From: Lachnospiraceae bacterium
GTDB lineage: Bacteria; Bacillota; Clostridia; Lachnospirales; Lachnospiraceae
Assembly (NCBI GenBank): GCA_024699395.1
Contig: JAILPU010000083.1
Coordinates: 1-6,646 of the forward strand
Length of the DNA: 6,646 bases
Direction of reading: 5' to 3'
Position numbers and translations under genes: made by a program. The notes under the pieces were generated by a model that saw nothing but the letters and a program-made list of their open reading frames with translations, searched no databases and was not told where the DNA came from. Positions 1 through 5,937 of this stretch are shown here, piece after piece. Within the stretch, counting starts at the first letter, position 1; every line of letters begins with the position of its first letter.

Positions 1-18
1 GGTTTCGTTCTTCTCCAT
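1..18 (-). CDS. Start of the next operon gene (5' fragment, six codons)
   Basis: An ATG at 18-16 opens a frame reading M-E-K-N-E-T to the window edge. It begins 5 nt after the stop codon of the GT4 gene and is preceded by AAAGG (27-31) at 8 nt spacing, the same arrangement as a normal internal operon start. Six residues are too few to assign a family. From context another glycosyltransferase, the flippase or the initiating sugar-phosphate transferase would be plausible, but that is guesswork. Confidence 0.6.
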
Positions 19-23
19 AAAAT

Positions 24-1133
24 CTACCTTTGAGCAGTTCGTCTGAGCAACCTGACATATCCGTCAGTTACCTGTTTCAGGCTGTATTCTTCAAAACTCT
101 CTTTGCATTCATCCAGGGCTTGTGCGTATTTTATCTTATCAACCCACTCACCCACATTATAGGGTTCGTTAACGTATACCGCTTTGTTCTTGGTGATTTC
201 TGACAGACATGTCTCTTTTGTCATAACCACTCTTTTCCCAAGCATCATGGCCTCAATGGGGGGCATGCCAAAACCTTCAAATATACTGGGGAACAAAAAC
301 AGCTTACAGTTTCTGTACAAAACATCTCTCTTCTCCCCGGAAACATATCCGGTGCTGATAACATGTTCTTCGATACCCAGAGTTTTAAGAGTCTCATCAA
401 ACTCTTTTGTATTTCCTCCCACACCGCTAAGTAATAGCTTAACATCCGGCTCCGTTTTCTTTAAAGCTGAGATTACTTTAAGGAGCGTATTAAGATTCTT
501 ATGAGGAAGAAGGGAACTTACGCAGTAATAATACTCTCCCTTTTTAACCTTCATGGAATCTAGGATTTCCTCTTCCCTTTCGTTCTTGTCAAGAACGGGA
601 CACACCGGCACAGGAAGCACATGAACCTTTCCTTCTGTGAAAGGGTATCTTTTTAAGAGATCCTTTTTGCAGTAGTTGGAATCCGTCACCACTGCCTTTG
701 AAGTTTTGCATGTATATTTCCATCTGCTCTCAAGGAAAAGTCTTTTTCCCCTTGAGAAAAATGCGGGATAGTGAAGCGCCTGAAGATCGTGGATTACGCT
801 TACATAGGGTAATTTCGAGGTGGATCTCGGTTTGGAATAAACCGGGATAAACATAACGTCGGGCTTATATCCCGAAGCCACCTTGTCTAATTTCCTGTTT
901 TCCCACAATATCCTGTTGGCTACTTTCTTACATTCCACATCGCAAATGCAAAGAGACATATTGGGATACGCCTCGTACTCTTTAAAACTTTCCGCATTAT
1001 CCGATGCCGCAAATAAAACGAATTCGTCCTCAGTGTCATACATGGCAAATCCGTTCATCAAATTCCTGATAAAAGATTCGGTACCGCCCACGATTCCGGG
1101 TCTTAACCAAAGTAAATCAATTCCTATTATCAT
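24..1133 (-). CDS. GT4-family (GT-B fold) glycosyltransferase
   Basis: A 369-residue retaining glycosyltransferase predicted to add a hexose, perhaps mannose-like, from a nucleotide-sugar donor to a lipid-linked oligosaccharide at the cytosolic face of the membrane. The N-terminal acceptor domain opens with IGIDLLWLRPGIVGGTES (residues 3-20), carrying the glycine-rich GGTE loop, and has an HDL motif at 115-117. The C-terminal donor domain starts near 200 with SSLLPHKN (206-213) and contains FPSIFEGFGMPPIEAM (281-296). This is the GT4 signature, with the E-x7-E pair at Glu286 and Glu294. The length is normal for the family and there is no signal peptide or membrane segment. The start is fixed by a near-perfect Shine-Dalgarno 8 nt upstream. 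It is the last complete gene of the operon, 19 nt after the GT2 gene. The family is clear; donor, acceptor and linkage cannot be read from the sequence. Confidence 0.93.
   Translation of the reverse strand: MIIGIDLLWLRPGIVGGTESFIRNLMNGFAMYDTEDEFVLFAASDNAESFKEYEAYPNMSLCICDVECKKVANRILWENRKLDKVASGYKPDVMFIPVYSKPRSTSKLPYVSVIHDLQALHYPAFFSRGKRLFLESRWKYTCKTSKAVVTDSNYCKKDLLKRYPFTEGKVHVLPVPVCPVLDKNEREEEILDSMKVKKGEYYYCVSSLLPHKNLNTLLKVISALKKTEPDVKLLLSGVGGNTKEFDETLKTLGIEEHVISTGYVSGEKRDVLYRNCKLFLFPSIFEGFGMPPIEAMMLGKRVVMTKETCLSEITKNKAVYVNEPYNVGEWVDKIKYAQALDECKESFEEYSLKQVTDGYVRLLRRTAQR
27..31 (-). promoter_or_regulatory. Ribosome binding site of the downstream partial gene
   Basis: AAAGG on the minus strand, 8 nt before the ATG at 18. 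It abuts the TAG stop (24-26) of the GT4 gene, so ribosomes finishing that gene arrive on the site. This supports the six-codon fragment being a real start. Confidence 0.5.
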
Positions 1134-1141
1134 ACGTCGGT

Positions 1142-1150
1142 ACCTCCTTT
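1142..1150 (-). promoter_or_regulatory. Consensus ribosome binding site of the GT4 gene
   Basis: AAAGGAGGT on the minus strand, fully complementary to the usual 16S 3' end, with 8 nt to the ATG at 1133. It fills most of the 19-nt gap after the GT2 stop codon. It is the strongest site in the window. The other internal genes start in overlaps or with weaker sites, so this gene can recruit ribosomes independently of upstream translation. Confidence 0.85.
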
Positions 1151-1152
1151 CT

Positions 1153-1890
1153 TTATCCCAAAATCAACTTGGCCAGCTCGATGGCCACACATTCTATAAT
1201 ATAAAATCTGCTGTATCCGTTAACACGGTAACAGTATTTGTAACGGTCTCTTATTCTTCCCAAAGATTTCTTAAGTCCTTTGGCGTTACTTACGCCACCC
1301 ATTCCGAACTGAGCAAGGACACTGTCCGTGGTCACTATCTTTATCCCCAGTTTTTTCAAATGAAGATAGAGACCGTAATCGTCATGGATGCCTTTATTTA
1401 AAAATCGGTTTTCCTTAAGAATTTTTGCTTTAACAAAAGAGGTGGGGTGATTCCAGTCCCTTGAGGTTTCAAAGGAACGTACCCTCGCCTTTTTGATAAA
1501 GGAAGTGCCGTTTGCTTTCCTCATCCTTACAGATCCGAAGAGATAATCGCAATCCTCTTTTTCAAAAATCTCTTTTACCTTTTTGAGGGCTCCCGGCTCA
1601 TAAACGTCTCCGGTGTTTAAAAAACTTATAACATCACCTGTCGCCATCTCTATGCCCTTGTTCATGGCATCATAAATACCCTCGTCTTTTTCGGAGGATA
1701 TTCTCAGTATAATGCCCTTCTTTTCCATGGGCAAGCGCATTTTCTCGGAAACAGCCACCGTCCGGTCAGTGCTCTTTCCGTCCACCACAATATATTCAAT
1801 ATCATTAACATCCTGACACAGCACAGATTCCATAGTCTTTTGTATGGTATCTTCGCTGTTGTAACTCACTGTGATAACGCTGAATTTCAC
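1153..1890 (-). CDS. Family 2 (GT-A fold) glycosyltransferase, WcaA/WfgS-like
   Basis: A 245-residue inverting-type glycosyltransferase, expected to transfer one sugar to the growing lipid-linked repeat unit in the cytosol. The N terminus FSVITVSYNSEDTIQ (3-17) is the classic GT2 opening strand. VVDGKSTDRT (35-44) is the nucleotide-binding loop, DEGIYDAMNKGI (69-80) is typical of the WcaA/WfgS-like subgroup, and ISFLNTGDVYEPGAL (88-102) is the metal-binding region. In the last, the usual D-x-D or S-D-D reads N-T-G-D, so Asp95 would be the remaining acidic ligand; this variation is common in the subgroup. HDDYGLYLHL (169-178) probably supplies the catalytic-base region. The start is GTG, inside a GTGA overlap with the stop of the epimerase gene. 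A weak GAAAGG lies about 14 nt upstream, so expression probably depends on translational coupling. No transmembrane helix is evident. Sugar specificity is unknown. Confidence 0.92.
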   Translation of the reverse strand: MKFSVITVSYNSEDTIQKTMESVLCQDVNDIEYIVVDGKSTDRTVAVSEKMRLPMEKKGIILRISSEKDEGIYDAMNKGIEMATGDVISFLNTGDVYEPGALKKVKEIFEKEDCDYLFGSVRMRKANGTSFIKKARVRSFETSRDWNHPTSFVKAKILKENRFLNKGIHDDYGLYLHLKKLGIKIVTTDSVLAQFGMGGVSNAKGLKKSLGRIRDRYKYCYRVNGYSRFYIIECVAIELAKLILG

Positions 1891-2789
1891 TTTTTCTTAA
1901 AACACCTTTCAATGCTTTCTTCCGGGGTAAATCTTCTGTAACCCTTTATCCTCTGATCCGACAAACTCTTGTCCACAGCAAGGGAACCAAAAGCCTTATT
2001 GGCCATTCCCCCGATTTTTCCGGGCATATGGGCACACAGTTTTACAAAGGGATTTAAAAGAGGACTTATAATAATCTTCTTCCCCTTATGCTTTGCAATC
2101 ATTTTTACCATATTGCTGGTTGTTATGCACTCCGAATCCTGTGGGAAGAAGAGTCCCCCTTCCCCGCTCTCACAAAGAAGTCTTAAAAACTCTGTCAGGT
2201 TTTCAATGTAAATCATGCTTCTTTGATTCTTAATATCCGGGAAAACAGGTAAGGCCATAGCCAGCTTTTCCAGCACTCTGAAATTATGTCCTATGTCCTG
2301 ACCGTATACCATGGGGCATCTTACCAATGCCACTTTAAAATTATCGTCCGCAAGCTTATTTAATTTGAGTTCCGCCATGAGCTTAGAGTTTCCGTAGAAG
2401 TTGGAAGGATTTGCCGGGGTATCGGCTGTTATAAGATAGGGGGTTCCCACCTTGGACATCTCACCGTATACTATTACGCTACTCATATAAACGAACTGCT
2501 TTACTCCCTCACGTTTAGCCTTTGCGGCCACTTCTTCGGCGAGATCGCAGTTAATCCTGTAGTATTCCTTCTTTTCTTCTCTTGATACGCTTCCTATATC
2601 CACGTGGGCCTTACCCACCATGTGAAGGATGGTGTCGTATCCTGCAAAACTCTTATCTTTGTATGAAGGGTCTCGTAATGATATGACATCAACGTCATAT
2701 TTTTTCTCGTCCCCCTTATTGAAGCTCCTCAGATATTTGCTTACAGCTCTTCCTATATAGCTGTTTTTACCTGTTATGAGTATCCTCAT
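1887..2789 (-). CDS. NAD(P)-dependent sugar epimerase/dehydratase (extended SDR)
   Basis: A 300-residue cytosolic Rossmann enzyme acting on nucleotide-linked or lipid-linked sugar, most likely as a 4-epimerase or 4-keto-reductase. The N terminus RILITGKNSYIG (2-13) is the dinucleotide-binding loop, with Ser10 in place of the middle glycine of GxxGxxG. Catalytic features are SSVIVYG (103-109), with Ser103/104 as the likely serine, and Y132-G-N-S-K136, the YxxxK pair. R157-C-P-M-V-Y-G (157-163) is the usual substrate-domain motif. The C-terminal GYRRFTPEESIERCF (283-297) resembles the tail of COG0451 members such as WbpV/WreQ and UDP-hexose 4-epimerases. It is slightly shorter than classical GalE (about 330-340). 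The gene starts in an ATGA overlap with the 520-residue membrane gene and ends in a GTGA overlap with the GT2 gene. Its sugar is probably a residue of the polymer made here. Family sure; exact reaction not. Confidence 0.88.
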   Translation of the reverse strand: MRILITGKNSYIGRAVSKYLRSFNKGDEKKYDVDVISLRDPSYKDKSFAGYDTILHMVGKAHVDIGSVSREEKKEYYRINCDLAEEVAAKAKREGVKQFVYMSSVIVYGEMSKVGTPYLITADTPANPSNFYGNSKLMAELKLNKLADDNFKVALVRCPMVYGQDIGHNFRVLEKLAMALPVFPDIKNQRSMIYIENLTEFLRLLCESGEGGLFFPQDSECITTSNMVKMIAKHKGKKIIISPLLNPFVKLCAHMPGKIGGMANKAFGSLAVDKSLSDQRIKGYRRFTPEESIERCFKKK

Positions 2790-4348
2790 GATACAGCTCT
2801 TTCTTTTTCTTCATCAGTATTTTTAAAACAGGGATGCATTACCAAAAACGCCAGGGCAAATATAAGCTGTCCCGGTTTCCATACAATCTCCATTGTTCCG
2901 TACAAAAAGAAGATTACATATACCAGCAATGCAAAAAGGCTGTAGATACTGTCACCTTTAAGAACATTTTTAACCAGTCTTATTAAAATCAAAACCGACA
3001 GTATAACCGCCGCTGCAAAGGCAAGCACACCGAAATCATATCCTATCTGAATCCAGAGATTCTGGGCATGCCATACGGGATTTCCCGATCCGTAAACGAA
3101 TTTAACATCATCGGGATGATGTCCTATAAGATTAAACTCCTTAAGGTATGCTTTGAATATTTCTTTTCTGACTAACATTGAGTTGGTCATATCGGCACCG
3201 TTTTGTCCGATGGTCACGTACTTTGGCTCTCCTGTAAAGGGTGCAAATCCCTTTGGCTCCTCCCCGGGATTCACCTTCTTAAAAATCAGTCTTCCCAAAG
3301 CGGAGCTTTTTAACTCCTCATAGGATGTGAATTTGGGAGAATCTATTGGGTCAAAGGAATGAACCGCACTTAGTCTGTACTCTCCCTCATACCAAATGGG
3401 ATGGGGATGAACGCAGGGTAAGTATCTTACGGGAATATATACAAGAGGAATCATGCAAAGCGCCACAACCCCAAACAACACTCCCTGCTTAAGGGCACCT
3501 ATAACGCCTGCCTTTCTGTTTTTAATAAGCTCCGCCACGCCGTATATAACAGTGATTACAAAAGCTGTTCCCCATATGGTTCTGCACTGGGTGTAAAGCA
3601 TAAAGCTCCACATTGATGCAGCCAAAACATAAAGAACAAGCTTAATCTGCTTTGACACCTTTTCTCTGTAGCAGTTCCCCAATTCCGTGAGGATGCATAC
3701 ATATACACAGACATAAAAAAGGGCCGTATCGTTACAGTTGGGGTAGGGTCCCGCATATCTTAAGGCATCAAAGGGTCTGAATAGAAAAGCAAAACTCTGG
3801 AGGATAAAAAATCCCGCGATAATGCCCCTTGTAAGTCCTTTTTTTAGGGAGCGTGAATCCTTTATATCCGTCAGATAATAGGCTCCGAAAACAAAGAGAA
3901 ACCACACCGGCCACCAGGCACTACTTCTGGATATTACAGACAATACCGCAATGAGAAAAAATAATCCGAATAAGGGATCGGACTTTATCTTTCTCGTTTT
4001 GGTTATCAAAAATTCCTCAAACAAAACCGACCATATAAGAATTAAAAGTCCTACATTGATTACCCCTGTATTTATCTGGGCAAGACTCCATTCTCCCACA
4101 TGACTTTTAAAGAGAATGCATGCCGCGACAATCCCTATAGCGGTAACAAGGGTCGCAACTGCCGCCACGCTTTTTCTTATCTTTTTTAAATCCATGTTGG
4201 AAAGAATCAAAAGCTCTGTAAGTATCCCCACAAAATTGGCTGCGGGTTTCCACACAGCTCCCGTCATGGTAGCTCTTAAATATTCCACAAGGACAAAAGC
4301 CATTCCCAGAATCAGGTACATAACCTGTCTCAGATTAATTTTCTTCAT
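2786..4348 (-). CDS. Polytopic O-antigen polymerase/ligase-like protein (Wzy_C superfamily)
   Basis: A 520-residue integral membrane protein with about 13-14 hydrophobic segments (first near 11-27, last near 491-505) and one large hydrophilic loop at about 309-430, the layout of Wzy polymerases and WaaL-type ligases. Signature positions: GPYPNCND (200-207), where relatives have a G-N-P-N type motif; TQCRTIW (253-259) with Arg256; SMLVRKEIF (390-398) with Arg394; and WHAQNLWIQIGYDFG (426-440) with His427, followed by a membrane helix. This Arg/Arg/His arrangement matches residues known to be essential in WaaL. The expected job is polymerising undecaprenyl-linked repeat units on the outer face of the membrane, or ligating the chain to an acceptor. 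The start ATG is preceded by GAGG at 7 nt and overlaps the end of the upstream 533-residue gene by 14 nt. It shares an ATGA overlap with the epimerase gene. Whether it is polymerase or ligase cannot be settled from sequence. Confidence 0.85.
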   Translation of the reverse strand: MKKINLRQVMYLILGMAFVLVEYLRATMTGAVWKPAANFVGILTELLILSNMDLKKIRKSVAAVATLVTAIGIVAACILFKSHVGEWSLAQINTGVINVGLLILIWSVLFEEFLITKTRKIKSDPLFGLFFLIAVLSVISRSSAWWPVWFLFVFGAYYLTDIKDSRSLKKGLTRGIIAGFFILQSFAFLFRPFDALRYAGPYPNCNDTALFYVCVYVCILTELGNCYREKVSKQIKLVLYVLAASMWSFMLYTQCRTIWGTAFVITVIYGVAELIKNRKAGVIGALKQGVLFGVVALCMIPLVYIPVRYLPCVHPHPIWYEGEYRLSAVHSFDPIDSPKFTSYEELKSSALGRLIFKKVNPGEEPKGFAPFTGEPKYVTIGQNGADMTNSMLVRKEIFKAYLKEFNLIGHHPDDVKFVYGSGNPVWHAQNLWIQIGYDFGVLAFAAAVILSVLILIRLVKNVLKGDSIYSLFALLVYVIFFLYGTMEIVWKPGQLIFALAFLVMHPCFKNTDEEKERAVS

Positions 4349-5936
4349 TTACCATCCTCATTCCAAGTCCCATTACGATGTAGAAGGTCACCCCTCCCAT
4401 CACCTGCTCAAAGCTTACCATGTTGTTGGCAAAATATGCCACAATTCCTATTGCTATGGCAGCGGCTTTCTTTTTATCCTTATGAGTTCTTATAAGTTCC
4501 CTGATAGCGGTTATCACCATGCCCAAAAATGCCACCATACCGAATATGCCCTGATTCAACAGATTGGTTAGAAGTTCGTTATGAGCATTGGTAAGAACAA
4601 GATTTCCGAAGGTTTCGCTTAAAAGGGTATGTATACGTGGCGATGCCTTCGCCTTAATAAATTCGCACATGCAGTCCGGTCCTATTCCGAAAAGCTTATG
4701 CACAAAATTCTGTTCCCCAAAACTCATAAAGCCCGCCATCCAGGTTGCTCCTCTGTTGGAACTCCATGTGGGATCGAAGGTAAAAATACTTATATTGCTG
4801 AGTTTTCCCAGACATCCCGGATTTTTGGTATTTGCCCATATAAGGCTTATAAATAACACAAAACCGCCGATGCTTAAGCCTGTTATTCCGTAGGTAAGCC
4901 ATTTAAACAGCTTTTCGGGATAGCCCTTCTTTTCGGTGTAGGTAGCAAGTGCCCCTCTTAAGATAAGCGCCAGAGCCATAATTCCTATTCCCGTGGGATA
5001 AATCGTAAGCCAGTCGTAAAGGGAATCGGAAAAGGTAAGTTCCACTCCCTGTATGGGAAAAAGGGTAATTATATAAGTCACTCCGCATGAGATGCCAAAC
5101 ATCATCATAAGTCTTAACATCCTGTCCATGCGCTTTTCATTTTTGTAACTGATAAATAACAGAGTGATTACTGCCACATATGCTCCCACCAAAGCACTCC
5201 TACTTCCCTGGGTGGCAAAGGTCAAAAATCCCGCAAAGATATAGACCTGGAGCAATATTTCATATATCGGCTTAAGATCGTCCTTTATCACAAACAGGGC
5301 TATTGCAGAAAAGAGTAAGGGCATCATATATCCGCAATACCAGTTTATGTTACCTATGGTGGACAAAAACAGTACATTCTCCACCTTCATGTCTATGGGG
5401 AATATTCCGAATCTGTTTAAATATCCCAGACAGTACACCACAAAGGAAGCTGCGTAAGCCATAATAAGATATATGTGGGGCTTTACTACTTTATCCTTTA
5501 CAGAAAAATAGGTTCGGGATATGAGAAAATACAGGATAACGAAGGCTAACTTGGTGAAAAGTCCCATGTACCACTGAACAGCTCCGAAAAGTGCCTCCTC
5601 GCGATAGTCCGACAAAAAATAAGAAAGAATAATGCTCACCCCGTACATAAATACGAAAATATCAGGAAGCTTTATCTTCCAATCTTTTATGCTCTTTTTG
5701 TTTATAAGGGTGTCTGCTATAACTAACCCCAAACATAACAAAAGCATAGGAACAAAAACCCATGCTGCCGTCTTTGTAAGTTTTACAAAGAAATCGGATT
5801 TGTCTGTCCCTATGTGACAAAAGCCCTCCGTAAAATAGAAGGGCATAAGAAGTAATATAAAAGCCGTATACAGGCCTGTTGCCAGGCCTGTAAGCTCTAT
5901 AAAAAGATTTTTTATTGACAGTTTGTTTTCAGTCAT
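4335..5936 (-). CDS. Polytopic O-antigen ligase-like protein (Wzy_C/WaaL superfamily)
   Basis: A 533-residue integral membrane protein with about 12-14 hydrophobic segments and a large external loop at about 370-450. Motifs follow the O-antigen ligase family in order: TIGNINWYCGYM (193-204); TQGSRSALVG (242-251) with Arg246; SSNRGATWMAGF (392-403) with Arg395; KLFGIGPDCM (414-423); and TNAHNELLTNLLNQGIFG (449-466) with His452. By position these correspond to the two arginines and the histidine needed by WaaL. In Gram-negatives WaaL joins glycan to lipid A-core; in a Gram-positive the acceptor would have to be a protein, a lipid or the wall, or the protein is a polymerase. No TPR or other soluble domain is attached. 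The ATG lies 1 nt after the stop of the DUF4214-repeat gene; only a poor GGA-type site precedes it, so coupling to upstream translation is likely. A 24-nt perfect hairpin sits at codons 15-23. Confidence 0.86.
   Translation of the reverse strand: MTENKLSIKNLFIELTGLATGLYTAFILLLMPFYFTEGFCHIGTDKSDFFVKLTKTAAWVFVPMLLLCLGLVIADTLINKKSIKDWKIKLPDIFVFMYGVSIILSYFLSDYREEALFGAVQWYMGLFTKLAFVILYFLISRTYFSVKDKVVKPHIYLIMAYAASFVVYCLGYLNRFGIFPIDMKVENVLFLSTIGNINWYCGYMMPLLFSAIALFVIKDDLKPIYEILLQVYIFAGFLTFATQGSRSALVGAYVAVITLLFISYKNEKRMDRMLRLMMMFGISCGVTYIITLFPIQGVELTFSDSLYDWLTIYPTGIGIMALALILRGALATYTEKKGYPEKLFKWLTYGITGLSIGGFVLFISLIWANTKNPGCLGKLSNISIFTFDPTWSSNRGATWMAGFMSFGEQNFVHKLFGIGPDCMCEFIKAKASPRIHTLLSETFGNLVLTNAHNELLTNLLNQGIFGMVAFLGMVITAIRELIRTHKDKKKAAAIAIGIVAYFANNMVSFEQVMGGVTFYIVMGLGMRMVNEEN
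4356..4359 (-). promoter_or_regulatory. Ribosome binding site of the 520-residue membrane gene
   Basis: GAGG on the minus strand, 7 nt before the ATG at 4348. It lies inside the last codons of the upstream ligase-like gene (encoding ...RMVNEEN). The site plus the 14-nt overlap decide this start and imply re-initiation by ribosomes terminating at 4335. Confidence 0.6.
5869..5892 (-). repeat. Perfect 10-bp inverted repeat with GCAA loop inside the ligase-like gene
   Basis: On the coding strand the arms are TACAGGCCTG (5892-5883) and CAGGCCTGTA (5878-5869) around a GCAA loop (5882-5879). The pairing is perfect over 10 bp and the loop fits the stable GNRA tetraloop class. It begins 44 nt after the A of the start codon and encodes part of LTGLATGLY, so the repeat also appears as a TGL-ATGL direct repeat in the protein. 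No clean U-tract follows, so it is not a standard terminator. A role in translation pausing, mRNA stability or attenuation is inference. Confidence 0.55.
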
Positions 5937-5937
5937 T

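Noticed and set aside
883..1401. A 172-residue open frame on the plus strand across the GT4/GT2 junction
   Set aside because: It is antisense to two clear glycosyltransferases, has no recognisable motif and spans their junction; it is a frame shadow.
3105..3122. Inverted repeat ACATCAT-CGGG-ATGATGT inside the 520-residue membrane gene
   Set aside because: A 7-bp stem deep inside a coding region, arising from His-His/Asp-Asp codons, with no U-tract; likely chance.
4116..4571. A 151-residue plus-strand open frame over the junction of the two membrane-protein genes
   Set aside because: It is antisense to both genes with low-complexity His/Tyr-rich content and no domain; the hydrophobic codons of the real genes explain it.
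5869..5892. The GCAA hairpin as an intrinsic terminator
   Set aside because: No run of U follows on the coding strand and it lies inside an intact gene, so termination there would be unproductive; kept only as a possible structural element.
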